Below are positions 1-8,815 of a stretch of 64,000 nt of DNA, one piece after another. Under the pieces are notes generated by a model. The model was not told the origin of the DNA. It saw only the letters and a program-made list of their open reading frames with translations, and made no database searches. Each line of letters starts with the position of its first letter. Position 1 is the stretch's first letter. The translations under genes were made by a program, and so were the position numbers. Source of the DNA: Novosphingobium sp. (GTDB lineage Bacteria > Pseudomonadota > Alphaproteobacteria > Sphingomonadales > Sphingomonadaceae); assembly GCF_020852455.1 (NCBI RefSeq), contig NZ_JADZAT010000009.1, positions 1 through 64,000 on the forward strand, read 5' to 3'.

Positions 1-3000
1 CAGGATTGGCCTGGCCCGACACGCCATCAAGCGTATCGTTGCCTGCCCCGCCGACCAGAATGTCGGTATCGAAGCTGTCCCCGCCATCAAGCGTATCGTC
101 GCCATCCTCACCATACAGCGCATCGGCATCGGCCCCGCCGTGCAGCACATCATTGCCGATCCCGCCAACCAGGTAATCGACCCCGGCATCGCCGTTCAGC
201 GTATCGACGCCGTCCTGGCCAAACAGGCTGTCTACCCCGTCACCGCCATTGAGCACATCATCGCCCAGCCCGCCGAGCAAGAGGTTCGATCCGCTGTTGC
301 CGGTGATCGTGTTGGCAAGATCATTGCCCACGCCGAAATTGCCCGCCGTGCCGGTCAGCACAAGGTTCTCGATGTTGGCGAACAGATAATAGCCGGTGGT
401 CGCCTCAACCGTATCGACTCCTTCATCGGCGTTCTCGACGATCAGCAGCGACTGGGTATCGACCTTGTACAGGTCATTGCCTGCACCGCCAAAGATCGCA
501 CCGTTGATCGTTCCGCCGACCGCGTCGAGCGTGTCGTTGCCGACATAGAACTCAACATCGCCATTGATCGTGCCGCGATTGGTAATGGAGCTGCCGAGGC
601 TTCGGCCCGAACCCAGCAGCAGCGAACCGTTGATCGTGCCCCCGGCCTGGTTGACGATGGTCGCACCGAAGAAATCCACGCTGTTGTGATCATAGTCGAG
701 GATCACTGTGCCATTGATCTGCCCGGAGTTGACGATCGTGGACGCAAACCGGTCCGACACCAGGTAGACCGCGATATCGGCCGCGATCAGCCCGGTGTTG
801 GTCAGCTGCCCGTCGCGGACACCGGCGCCCAGGCCATAATAGGTCGCCTTGGGCCCCACCGTAGCAGTGATCGTGCCGTTGTTGGTCAGCGATCCCCCGA
901 AGAACGAAAGATCGACCGCCGCCGCCCCATCACCGCCTTCGGCAATGATGTTTCCGTCATTGGTGAAGGTGGTGTAGTTGTAGAAGAATGCCCCGGTGGC
1001 AAAGCCGTGCTGCGAAACGGCGTGAATCGAGCCGGTGTTGGAATAGTCTGACGCAAAGTAGCTTCCGAACAGATATGCCCCCAGGGCATCGCCGCGTTCG
1101 GTGCTCGCTTCGATCAGCCCGCTGTTGTGGAGCAGCCCGGCCGAGCCTTGCAGCACTGCGGTGGCATCTTCGTCGGCCACACCGCTGGCCCGGATCGTGC
1201 CGTAATTTTGCAGGTTCATGGGGACCAGACTGCCCACCCCGCTCACACTTGTGGCCACATGCTGCGAATTGTCGCCGACGATCGTGCCGTAATTGGTCAG
1301 CACCGGATTGACGGTCGTATCCAGGAAGAACAGCACAAAGCCGCCATCGGTGCGGCTCACCGTGGTTTGCGCATCGATTGTCAGGCTGTCCATCACCGAA
1401 CGCAGCCCGTTGGCGACGGTGTCACTCAGCCCCGTTCCGGCCGCGGCATCGGGCAAGGCGGCGGCAGGACCGGCGGCCACGGCATCAAGCCCGCCGCCCG
1501 CGCTGGCGGGCAGGCCCAGCACCACGGTCGCAGCGGTATCGACCAGCACCCGTTCGGCACCCAGGGTATAGGCGCGGTAGGTCTGCGTACCGATCTGGCT
1601 GGTGGCGCCCGCCGTCCAGCCGCCATCCAGATAGACCGTGCTGCCCGAAGCTTGCGATATCACCAGTTCGGCCGCATCGCTGAGCGCGGTGACATTCCCG
1701 GCATGGATGGTCAGCTGCTTGCCGGTGCTGAGCGCAATCTCGTCGATCCCTGACAGTCGTCCGCCTGCCAGCGCAGCGCCAAGATCGATCGCCCGCGTGC
1801 CGCCTTGCAGCGACCACAGATCATGCCCGGTTCCGCCCGCAATCCGGGCGAAGGCATAGTCGGCGGTCGAAATCGAATCGTTGCCGCTGCCGCCATCGGC
1901 AAGATCGCCGCCTTCGGTGATCAGCAGGTCGTTCCCGGCCCCGCCATAAAGCCCGTCATTGCCGCCATCGCCGCGCAGCGTATCGTCGTTGCCATCGCCG
2001 ATCAGCAGGTCAGCTCCGCCCCCGCCGTACAGCAGGTCGTTGCCCAGCCCGCCGCGCACCGTTTCATTGCCGGTGCCGCCGGTAAAGCTGTCCTGCCCCA
2101 TGGCCAGATCGACCAGGCCAACAATGCTGCCGGCACTGCTGTCGATCGTGTCATTGCCTTCGCCCATGTCGATCCGGCCCACGATTGAGCCGGCATTGGT
2201 CAGCACGTCGTTGCCGCGGTTCAGGCGGATTTCGCCTTCGATCAGCCCGCCGGCAAGGTTCTGGATCGTCTGCGCGTTCTGCTGGTTCGCGGTGGTAAAG
2301 ATCTCTTCCGCATCGGACGGCGCATAAATCGCAATGTCCGCGCGGATCGTGCCATCGTTGACCAGCAGGAAGGATTCGCCGCGAATGTTCTGAACCCTGA
2401 CCCCGATCGCATCCCTGGCGGGGTCGGTCGAAACGGCTTCGATCAGTCCGTGATTGGTCAGCACGCCCTGTTCAGGGAAGGCCGGAGGTGCACCGCGTCC
2501 GAAGACCACTGCCGTGGCCTGCGGTCCTTCGGCATAGATTACCCCGGTGGCGGTGTTGGTGGCATTACCCCCATTGAGCAGCCGCAGCGCATAGGCCCCG
2601 CCGCTGACCGAATGATCGGCGAGATAGCTGGAGCGGGCTGCGATCGTGCCCGAATTGACCACGGTGACATAGGCCTGCTGGGTGTCGGCAGCGTAGGCAT
2701 TGCCCTGGGCATCGGCCACGATCGTCCCGGCATTGTTCAGCGAGGTATAGGCATAGGCACCGTAAGCGCTTGATTGCTGGCCTGCCCCGAACAGGTTGTC
2801 CGCGCGGGGAAAGGCCTCGGCAATGATCCAGCCGGTGTTGTTGATCCCGCCGCCAGCGGTCGCCTGCGCCGAATAGCGGTCCGACCAGTTCCAGATGATC
2901 CCGGCATTGTTGACCACCACCGTGTAGGGCGGGTTGGGATCACCGGCAAACCATGCTGTCGGGCTGCCGAACGGCGGAATGAAATGGGGCCCGGGCGGCG

Positions 3001-3145
3001 TCGAACCGTCAACGGTATCGAGGTTCCGGGTGTAGTAGATATCCGTGGCGGCGATGGTGATCGGCCCGGCACCGGTGAATTCGGTGGTCGCACTGTGGGT
3101 CGGCGTGGCCGGTCGGGTGGGCAGAGTCGGGAAGATGAATGGCAT
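1..3145 (-). CDS. RTX/beta-helix repeat calcium-binding protein (3' end outside window)
   Basis: The minus-strand frame stays open from an ATG at 3145 to the window edge, at least 1,048 codons. The N-terminal third and the middle are built of repeats of the type TNxGTI or NNAGTIVA, typical of right-handed beta-helix passengers of surface proteins. Two blocks of glycine/aspartate nonapeptides (GGxGNDxLxG) lie near residues 330-425 and 870-1048, the second still running at the edge. RTX nonapeptides bind calcium in beta-rolls and usually mark type I secretion substrates. No N-terminal signal peptide is seen, which fits that route; the C-terminal secretion signal would be outside. The start is preceded by a GAGG element. 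A surface or extracellular structural or adhesive role is an inference; an enzyme domain further downstream cannot be excluded. Confidence 0.85.
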   Translation of the reverse strand, partial: MPFIFPTLPTRPATPTHSATTEFTGAGPITIAATDIYYTRNLDTVDGSTPPGPHFIPPFGSPTAWFAGDPNPPYTVVVNNAGIIWNWSDRYSAQATAGGGINNTGWIIAEAFPRADNLFGAGQQSSAYGAYAYTSLNNAGTIVADAQGNAYAADTQQAYVTVVNSGTIAARSSYLADHSVSGGAYALRLLNGGNATNTATGVIYAEGPQATAVVFGRGAPPAFPEQGVLTNHGLIEAVSTDPARDAIGVRVQNIRGESFLLVNDGTIRADIAIYAPSDAEEIFTTANQQNAQTIQNLAGGLIEGEIRLNRGNDVLTNAGSIVGRIDMGEGNDTIDSSAGSIVGLVDLAMGQDSFTGGTGNETVRGGLGNDLLYGGGGADLLIGDGNDDTLRGDGGNDGLYGGAGNDLLITEGGDLADGGSGNDSISTADYAFARIAGGTGHDLWSLQGGTRAIDLGAALAGGRLSGIDEIALSTGKQLTIHAGNVTALSDAAELVISQASGSTVYLDGGWTAGATSQIGTQTYRAYTLGAERVLVDTAATVVLGLPASAGGGLDAVAAGPAAALPDAAAGTGLSDTVANGLRSVMDSLTIDAQTTVSRTDGGFVLFFLDTTVNPVLTNYGTIVGDNSQHVATSVSGVGSLVPMNLQNYGTIRASGVADEDATAVLQGSAGLLHNSGLIEASTERGDALGAYLFGSYFASDYSNTGSIHAVSQHGFATGAFFYNYTTFTNDGNIIAEGGDGAAAVDLSFFGGSLTNNGTITATVGPKATYYGLGAGVRDGQLTNTGLIAADIAVYLVSDRFASTIVNSGQINGTVILDYDHNSVDFFGATIVNQAGGTINGSLLLGSGRSLGSSITNRGTINGDVEFYVGNDTLDAVGGTINGAIFGGAGNDLYKVDTQSLLIVENADEGVDTVEATTGYYLFANIENLVLTGTAGNFGVGNDLANTITGNSGSNLLLGGLGDDVLNGGDGVDSLFGQDGVDTLNGDAGVDYLVGGIGNDVLHGGADADALYGEDGDDTLDGGDSFDTDILVGGAGNDTLDGVSGQANP

Positions 3146-3166
3146 CGGTCGCCTCACTTCAGATTC

Positions 3167-3188
3167 GATGTAAGGTCTACCTTACATC
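3167..3188. promoter_or_regulatory. Perfect 22-bp palindrome in the promoter region of the RTX gene
   Basis: Two 10-bp arms, GATGTAAGGT and ACCTTACATC, flank a 2-bp centre. The site lies 22-43 bp upstream of the RTX start. On the minus strand a TTGACG hexamer (possible -35) directly precedes it, so the palindrome fills the spacer towards a weak -10. No T-run follows it in the direction of either neighbouring gene, which argues against an intrinsic terminator. It looks like an operator for a dimeric regulator; the family of that regulator is unknown. Confidence 0.6.
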
Positions 3189-3223
3189 GTCAAAAAAACA
3201 AGTGCCCGGTGCGGCTTAGCCGA

Positions 3224-3856
3224 TCAAATCGCGAAGGACGGCCGCTGCGCCAGTTTTGCCCGCCAGGCCGCGATTCCCGGGCGGCCTTCGTTGACATCGA
3301 CCTTGACCCAACCGGCGAAATCGAGCGCCACCCCGGCGGTGATGTCGGCCAGGCTGAAGCTGTCGATGGCAACCCAGTCGCGCCCGGTCATGTGCTGCTC
3401 GAAGCGGTCAAGGAAATGGGTCAGCCGGGCCCGCCCGCGTTCGGCCAGTTCGGGGATCTGGGCGTAATTGTTGGGTCCCGGCAGCGCCCGGTCGACCATG
3501 CCCCGGGCCTTGTTGCGCAGCACTTCGGCGATCGCCATGAAGCATTCGCCCTCGATCTTCGAATTCCAGCTGGCGACCTGCGCCTTTTCCAGCGGGGTGG
3601 TGCCCAGCAAGGGCGGTTCGCCCTGCACTGCTTCGGCCCAGGCGGCGATGCCGGCATTGTCAGTCAGTACCGCGCCGTCATCCAGCACCAGCGCGGGCAC
3701 CGTGCAGGCCGGGTTGATCGCGCGATAGGCGTCAGACAGTTGCTCACCGCTGGCCAGATCGATCTGGCGCACCTCATGCGCGATGCCCTTTTCCGCCAGC
3801 ACGATCCGCGCGCGGCGCGGGCTGGGGGCGGTGGTGCAATCGTAGAATACTGGCAT
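3224..3856 (-). CDS. Glutathione S-transferase family protein
   Basis: The 210-residue protein has the N-terminal thioredoxin-like GST domain (about residues 1-80), including the cis-proline segment CTVPALVLDDG and the glutathione-binding region DNAGIAAWAE. An alpha-helical C-terminal domain follows, with the SLADITAGVALDF motif near residues 167-180. Length and layout match soluble bacterial GSTs. Such enzymes conjugate or isomerise electrophiles with glutathione in the cytoplasm; the substrate cannot be told. It lies upstream of the RTX gene on the same strand, 78 bp apart, but the palindrome and likely promoter between them suggest separate control. Confidence 0.9.
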   Translation of the reverse strand: MPVFYDCTTAPSPRRARIVLAEKGIAHEVRQIDLASGEQLSDAYRAINPACTVPALVLDDGAVLTDNAGIAAWAEAVQGEPPLLGTTPLEKAQVASWNSKIEGECFMAIAEVLRNKARGMVDRALPGPNNYAQIPELAERGRARLTHFLDRFEQHMTGRDWVAIDSFSLADITAGVALDFAGWVKVDVNEGRPGIAAWRAKLAQRPSFAI

Positions 3857-3943
3857 CGGAACTCTCCCCGTGGATTTGCCCGCAGCCTAGCAGTTTGGCT
3901 ACGCGGCGCGAGAGCCCTTACCTTGACGCTACGGCACAGGGGC

Positions 3944-3971
3944 TTGACTCGTTCATTGTATGTTATACTAT
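3944..3971 (+). promoter_or_regulatory. Probable sigma70-type promoter of tonB
   Basis: TTGACT at 3944-3949 and TACTAT at 3966-3971 are 16 bp apart, in a locally AT-rich stretch about 75 bp upstream of the tonB start. An alternative -10, TATACT at 3964-3969, would leave only 14 bp. No clear Fur box was seen here. Confidence 0.5.
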
Positions 3972-4046
3972 CTCATTCAATAAGGACGTGCTGCCCCGCG
4001 ACTCGCATCAGGCAAGCCAGGGCAGCGCCAACAGAGGAGAGCTGCC

Positions 4047-4721
4047 ATGGCCTATGCCGATGCCAATACCACCAATCGCAAACTGGGTGCGGGAACCGCC
4101 GTGCTGCTGCTTGAGGCCGGTCTGGCCTGGGCGGTGGTGACCGGGCTGGCCACCAGCTTTACCCGCAAGGAAGAAGAGCGGTTCGTGTCGATCACCCCCA
4201 CCAAGGAGCCGGAGATCAAGCCGATCGAGCCGCCCAAGCCGCAGGACCAGACGCCCAGCCAGGCCCAGCGTAGCCCGCAGGAACCGCGAACCGATCTGAT
4301 CTTCGATACCGGGCCAGCGCCGATGCCGACCACCGTTGCCGATGGCGGCCTGGGCGATGGCGGGATCGGCGAGCTGGAGATCACCCGCCCGGTGCCCACC
4401 CCGCCGCCGCCGCGCTTTACCCCCAAGAGCGCCCGGCCCCGGGGCGGGACCGGCAATTGGGTGAGCGACAACGACTATCCCACCGGCGACCTGCGCGCAG
4501 GGCATGAAGGCCGCACCAGCTATCGCCTGGCAATCGACGCCAGCGGCAAGGTTACCGATTGCACGATCACCACGTCCAGCGGCTGGTCGGGCCTCGACCG
4601 GGCGACCTGCGACCGGATCAGCAGCCGCGCCCGGTTCGATCCCGCCACCAACAGCGATGGCGACCGCGTTGCCGGCACGTTCAGCGGCGCAGTCACCTGG
4701 CGGATCCCGTCCGAGGAATGA
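4047..4721 (+). CDS. tonB: TonB energy transducer
   Basis: The 224-residue protein has the classical TonB order: a short cytoplasmic start, one membrane segment (about residues 15-37), a proline/lysine/glutamate-rich periplasmic linker (PIEPPKPQ, VPTPPPPRF) and a C-terminal TonB domain (about residues 140-224) ending in VTWRIPSEE. It couples the ExbBD proton motor to outer-membrane receptors. The window has two such receptors (near 28 kb and 58.5 kb) that need this function, though it is not shown which TonB serves them. The ATG at 4047 has a good AGAGGAGA ribosome site seven bases upstream. No exbB or exbD lies next to it. Confidence 0.9.
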   Translation: MAYADANTTNRKLGAGTAVLLLEAGLAWAVVTGLATSFTRKEEERFVSITPTKEPEIKPIEPPKPQDQTPSQAQRSPQEPRTDLIFDTGPAPMPTTVADGGLGDGGIGELEITRPVPTPPPPRFTPKSARPRGGTGNWVSDNDYPTGDLRAGHEGRTSYRLAIDASGKVTDCTITTSSGWSGLDRATCDRISSRARFDPATNSDGDRVAGTFSGAVTWRIPSEE

Positions 4722-4729
4722 GGAACGGA

Positions 4730-4811
4730 GCACGGCCCGGTCCCTCTGGGCCGTGCGCCACCTCGGACAGGTCCCGTCACCCCCGCCCCGCCCGGCCCGA
4801 CCGGGCGGGGC
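4730..4811 (+). terminator. Two GC-rich stem-loops after tonB, possible terminator
   Basis: The first hairpin has 9-bp perfect arms, GCACGGCCC at 4730-4738 and GGGCCGTGC at 4748-4756. The second has 11-bp perfect arms, GCCCCGCCCGG at 4785-4795 and its complement at 4801-4811, with a 5-nt loop. Neither is followed by a T-run, so termination is likely but not certain. Confidence 0.45.
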
Positions 4812-4890
4812 AACCTGTTGCGGAGGCCCTCACCCGATCTTAACCCGCCGCTGCTATCGCGCGGAGGAATCGTAGTGAGGACCTGCCCCG

Positions 4891-5742
4891 ATGGAATCCG
4901 CTGTTTTTCCTGCCGAAACCCGCGAGGCGCTGGCCGCCGCCTATCCCAATGCGCCGGCCAAGCTCAGTCACACACTGCTGGGCCATCCGCTGCTGACGCT
5001 TGAGGCGCTGGTGGGCCTGGCCGAAGCGCTGCCCGCGCACGAGATCGAGTACAACTCCGGCAAGCTGCCGATCGGGATCCGTCCCGAGGACGTACCGCAG
5101 GCAAAGCTCAGCGTGGTCGAGACGATCCGCCAGATCGACCGGGCCGGATCGTGGGTGGCGCTCAAGCGGATCGAACAGGTCCCGGCCTACCGCGACCTAC
5201 TGCACGGCGTCCTGGCCGAACTGAAGGATCTGGTGGTGCCGCGCACCGGCGAAATGATGCAGCTGGAAGGCTTCGTCTTCATCACTTCGCCCGGATCGGT
5301 CACCCCGTTCCACTTCGATCCCGAACACAACATCCTGCTGCAGGTGATGGGCGAAAAGACCATGACCCTGTTCCCGATCGAGGACGAGGCGATGTTCGGC
5401 GCCGAGGCGCATGAGCTGTATCATCTGGGCAAGCACCACCGGAACCTTGACTGGAACGACAGCTACGCCGCCAAGGGTCAGGCGATCCACATCGGCCCGG
5501 GCGAGGCGATCCACGTGCCGGTCAAGGCCCCGCACTGGGTCCAGAACGGCGATCAGCCGTCGATCTCGCTGTCGGTCACCTGGCGCTCGGAATGGTCCTA
5601 TGCCGAAGCCGATGCCCGCGCCTTCAACCATGTGCTGCGGCGGATCGGGCTGGCCCCGGCCAGCCCCGGCCCCTATCCCGCGCAGAATCGCGCCAAGGCG
5701 CTGGCCTGGCGCGCGGTGCGCAAGCTGGGGATCGCTGCCTAG
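4891..5742 (+). CDS. JmjC/cupin-like domain protein
   Basis: The 283-residue protein contains a cupin-like JmjC fold. The iron-binding set H-x-D...H is visible as H141 and D143 (in PFHFDPEH) and H208 (in AIHVP), with a typical FITSPGSVTPFHFD entry strand and a PHWVQNGD strand after it. Members of this Fe(II)/2-oxoglutarate group include protein and small-molecule hydroxylases; many bacterial ones are uncharacterised. In sphingomonads related proteins often sit with TonB-dependent sugar uptake genes, and here tonB is upstream, but no sugar genes are near. Its last four bases overlap the end of the convergent gene. Confidence 0.75.
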   Translation: MESAVFPAETREALAAAYPNAPAKLSHTLLGHPLLTLEALVGLAEALPAHEIEYNSGKLPIGIRPEDVPQAKLSVVETIRQIDRAGSWVALKRIEQVPAYRDLLHGVLAELKDLVVPRTGEMMQLEGFVFITSPGSVTPFHFDPEHNILLQVMGEKTMTLFPIEDEAMFGAEAHELYHLGKHHRNLDWNDSYAAKGQAIHIGPGEAIHVPVKAPHWVQNGDQPSISLSVTWRSEWSYAEADARAFNHVLRRIGLAPASPGPYPAQNRAKALAWRAVRKLGIAA

Positions 5743-7868
5743 TTGGCCTTGGCGGGCTTAGCGCCCTTCCCCTTGGCCCGGGCCGCCTCGGCTTCGGCCT
5801 CATCCTCGCGGCGGGCCTGGGCCTTTTCGGCTTCGGTCGGTTCATAGTCCGAAGGCATCCGGACATAGAGACCGTTGGTGGCCAGTTCGGACATCGCATT
5901 GCGGGTGCGGCTGGCACGCGCGGCGGGCAGTTCGCCAGCCAGCGCGCGGGTTTCAGCCTCCATCGTCACCGTGGCGCCATCCTTCTTCACGCTCCGCTTG
6001 AACTGGTAGAGATCGCCGATGGTCTGATCAAAGCCCTCACCCTGGACGCGGAAACCCACGCCGCCGTGCGGCAGCACGATGGTCTGGCGATAGATCCACC
6101 AGTCGGGATATTCGAAGGCATAGGGCGCATCGGGATTGAGTTCGCCCTCGCGGGCAATGTCGAACCGCCAGCCCAGCCGTGACTTGTCCATTTCATACCA
6201 GCGCGTGCCCAGGTCGCGGGTCCATTCCATGCTGGCGCTGCCGGTCATGGCGATGATGAATTCGCCGGTATCGGGATCACTGCGGGTAGTGATCTTGCCC
6301 GGCGCGACAAAGTCATAACTCTTGCGCCACAGCTTGCGCAGTTCGCGCTGGCGATCGGCCTGCGAATAGCCGGCATAGGTCAGCCGCATGTCCGAAGCGG
6401 CAGTGCCGTGAAATCGCATTTCACCGCTGGCCGCAGCCGGCACGTCAAGCCCCTTGCTGGCATCAAGCGTCAGGCTGACCACCTGGCTGGGGCGGACCAG
6501 CGGATCGGGCAGGATCTGCACCAGCCCGGCCCCGGCCTCGGTCACCGGCAGGCCATAGCGGTAATCGGGGATCTGCAGCAGATCGAGCCGTTCATCGCCC
6601 AGCCGGGTGCCGTCCAGCCAATAGCTTTTGCCGTCAATCCGCGCTTCGACCAGCACATGATCAAAAGCGTCCGCAGTCGGCAGACGGTTGCCGATCAGAT
6701 CGCCGCGTTCGGAATGGACCAGCACTGGCCGTGCCTCGATCCCCAGCTCGCCCAGCAGCGCCAGCAGCAGCACGGTCTTGCCCTTGCAATCACCGAACCG
6801 GCGGACCCAGGTCTGGTCGGCGTCGGCCGGGACATAGCCGCCATCGTCCATCCCCAAGAACAGGTAACGCACCTGTTCCTGCACCAGCCTGAGCGCCAGT
6901 TCGGCCCGGCGCCTGGGATCCTGACTTTGCGCGGCGATCTTGGCCGCTTCGGCGCGCAGCGGGCTGTCAGGCGCCAGTTTGACTGCCTTGGCGTAAAGCG
7001 GATTGAACAGCCGGCTGACCGATTGCCAATCGGCAAACTGGGTAATCTCGACCGCGTTGACCAGGCCATAGCGGGCGGGTGCGCCTTCGGGCGCCATCGG
7101 CGCCACGCCATCGAGCACATCGGCCACCAGTTCGCTGCCATCGGCGCTTTTCTTCAGCTTGGGCTGGAGGATCCCGGGATAGACCCGCCACTGCATCTTC
7201 TTGTCCGCACCCCACAGCAGCCGGGCCCGGAACCGCCCGAACGCAGCGCCGTCGCTGGGCCCGACCACATAGGTGCTGAAGCCCTTCATGGCCGGATCGT
7301 GGCGGTCGATCGTATAGGCCAGTTCGATCACATCGCCGACCCGCAGGTCTTCCGGCTGCTGGGTGGCGGTCAGCCGCCCGTCGAGCATCAGGTTTTCCAT
7401 CCCGCTTTCGCGCTGGATCACCTTGATCTTGGCCCCATCGCCAAGCAGGTCGATCGGCTGGCCATCGCGCAGGATCCGGTACTTGTGCAGCGTCAGTGTT
7501 TCCAGCGCGGGATCCCAGTCGATCTGCAGCTCGCTGCCGTCCAGCCCCTGCGCCGTGCCGATCTGCCAGGTGCTGGCGTAATAGGTCAGATCGCCCTTGG
7601 CGGTGAACCGGGTCTGGACATCGCCCAACAGCTGGACAGTCGCCGCGCCATCGGCATCGCGGGGCGGCTTGGGGATCGGCAGCACATCGACCCAGGCCGC
7701 CGGCGGGGCAACCGCGGGGCGCGGCAGTGCGGGATTGCCGGGGCGATCAAGTACAGCACCGGAACTGGTTTCCTGCGGCGGCGGCACCGGCACACCCCCA
7801 CCCGGCACCCCGGCGGCGAGCAGGCCCGGCCAGACCAGCAGGCCCAGGGCAACATGCGACAGCTTCAT
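5739..7868 (-). CDS. DUF3857 / transglutaminase-like periplasmic protein
   Basis: The 709-residue protein starts with a signal peptide (about residues 1-20), followed by a DUF3857 region and then a transglutaminase-like core. The catalytic triad appears intact: C361 in FGDCKGKT, H404 in FDHVLVEA and D419 in YWLDGT. The C-terminal third is beta-rich, ending in a charged tail (EAEAARAKGKGAKPAK). The family is common in Bacteroidetes and Proteobacteria; its substrates are unknown, with roles in peptide or cell-envelope chemistry suggested. The gene is convergent with the JmjC gene and lies 38 bp downstream of the hydrolase gene, possibly co-transcribed with it. Confidence 0.85.
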   Translation of the reverse strand: MKLSHVALGLLVWPGLLAAGVPGGGVPVPPPQETSSGAVLDRPGNPALPRPAVAPPAAWVDVLPIPKPPRDADGAATVQLLGDVQTRFTAKGDLTYYASTWQIGTAQGLDGSELQIDWDPALETLTLHKYRILRDGQPIDLLGDGAKIKVIQRESGMENLMLDGRLTATQQPEDLRVGDVIELAYTIDRHDPAMKGFSTYVVGPSDGAAFGRFRARLLWGADKKMQWRVYPGILQPKLKKSADGSELVADVLDGVAPMAPEGAPARYGLVNAVEITQFADWQSVSRLFNPLYAKAVKLAPDSPLRAEAAKIAAQSQDPRRRAELALRLVQEQVRYLFLGMDDGGYVPADADQTWVRRFGDCKGKTVLLLALLGELGIEARPVLVHSERGDLIGNRLPTADAFDHVLVEARIDGKSYWLDGTRLGDERLDLLQIPDYRYGLPVTEAGAGLVQILPDPLVRPSQVVSLTLDASKGLDVPAAASGEMRFHGTAASDMRLTYAGYSQADRQRELRKLWRKSYDFVAPGKITTRSDPDTGEFIIAMTGSASMEWTRDLGTRWYEMDKSRLGWRFDIAREGELNPDAPYAFEYPDWWIYRQTIVLPHGGVGFRVQGEGFDQTIGDLYQFKRSVKKDGATVTMEAETRALAGELPAARASRTRNAMSELATNGLYVRMPSDYEPTEAEKAQARREDEAEAEAARAKGKGAKPAKAN

Positions 7869-7906
7869 CGAAAATCCTTCGTGACGAAGCCGCAGGTTCG
7901 CGGAAA

Positions 7907-8761
7907 TCAGGCCGGCTGTCGAGAGGGCATGACGCGGGTCAGGAAGTCGATCACCGCCGCGTTGAATTCGTCATTCTTGTCGCCCGCCACCATGTGCCCG
8001 GCGCCGCGGATGTCGGCGATCTCCAGCTGGGGTATCCGGCGGCGCAGGTCTTCGACCCCGTCATCATCGACGATATCGCTTTTCATCCCGCGGACCAGCA
8101 GGGTCGGCACCCGGTCGGTCCAGTCGGCCTCGTCCATCAGCTTGAGCAGATAACGCGGATCGCCGCGATCGGACTGCATCCAGTTGGGATCCCAGTGCCA
8201 GCGGAACCGGCCGTCATCGCCCTTGCGCAGGTTCTTGTTGAGGCCCGAGAGGTCCTTGGGCCGGGGACGATCGGGGTAATAGGCGCTGATTGCATCGGCG
8301 GCATCTTCCAGACTGGCGAAGCCGTTTGGGTTCGCAGTCATGAAGGCAACGATTTTGGCCACGCCCTTCTGGCTCATCTTGGGGACGATATCGACCAGCA
8401 CCAGCGCCGCCGGATCAAGCCCGCGCGAGGCCGCGACCATCGCGGTGATCCCGCCCAGCGAAGCGCCGACCAGCGCGAACGGGCGCGATCCGTGATCGAC
8501 CACCGCGGCCAGATCATCGGCGCGCACTTCCAGGCTGTAGTCGCCGTCTTTCGACCAGTCGCTGTCGCCATGCCCGCGCAGGTCGTAGTTGATCGCGAAA
8601 TAGCCGGCCTCGGCCAGCTGCAGCTCGGCCTTGTCCCACGAATGCCTGGTCTGCCCGCCGCCGTGCCCCAGCACCACCGTGGGCGCGCCGCGCGGACCGG
8701 CAATGTCGGCGGCGATTTCGATGCCGGGGGCTACGGGGATGCGGATCGTATCGGGATGCAT
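7907..8761 (-). CDS. Alpha/beta hydrolase
   Basis: The 284-residue protein has a full alpha/beta-hydrolase fold: oxyanion loop LGHGGGQTRHSW near residues 31-42, strand and turn YDLRGHGDSD, nucleophile elbow GASLGG with S101, an acid region RGMKSDIV and the catalytic histidine in GAGHMVAGD. There is no signal peptide, so it is cytoplasmic. This group includes esterases, epoxide hydrolases and C-C bond hydrolases, and the substrate cannot be assigned. It lies downstream of the P450-rubredoxin pair on the same strand, so it may act on a product of the P450, but a strong hairpin separates them. Confidence 0.85.
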   Translation of the reverse strand: MHPDTIRIPVAPGIEIAADIAGPRGAPTVVLGHGGGQTRHSWDKAELQLAEAGYFAINYDLRGHGDSDWSKDGDYSLEVRADDLAAVVDHGSRPFALVGASLGGITAMVAASRGLDPAALVLVDIVPKMSQKGVAKIVAFMTANPNGFASLEDAADAISAYYPDRPRPKDLSGLNKNLRKGDDGRFRWHWDPNWMQSDRGDPRYLLKLMDEADWTDRVPTLLVRGMKSDIVDDDGVEDLRRRIPQLEIADIRGAGHMVAGDKNDEFNAAVIDFLTRVMPSRQPA

Positions 8762-8768
8762 CGCACGA

Positions 8769-8797
8769 CTTGACCTGCGCGCGCGGCGCAGGTCAAG
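8769..8797 (-). other. Perfect 12-bp stem-loop just upstream of the hydrolase start
   Basis: The arms CTTGACCTGCGC (8769-8780) and its complement (8786-8797) surround a 5-nt loop. Read on the minus strand it falls after the rubredoxin stop and ends eight bases before the hydrolase ATG, so its 3' arm holds the only ribosome-site-like sequence. It lacks a T-run. It may terminate or attenuate read-through from the P450 operon, or mask the hydrolase ribosome site. Confidence 0.5.
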
Positions 8798-8815
8798 CGC
8801 AATTTAATCGGACGA

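Noticed and set aside
1..560. Short repeated units that might be a CRISPR array
   Set aside because: The periodicity is that of 9-residue RTX repeats in a single open frame; there are no identical repeats with unique spacers.
140..1051. Plus-strand open frame of 303 codons and several like it between 1 and 4114
   Set aside because: They are antisense shadows of the RTX gene. The minus-strand frame gives clear GGxGNDxL nonapeptides over the same bases.
4785..4811. GC-rich hairpin as a mobile-element end
   Set aside because: It is a single hairpin after tonB without flanking duplications, more simply a transcription-end structure.
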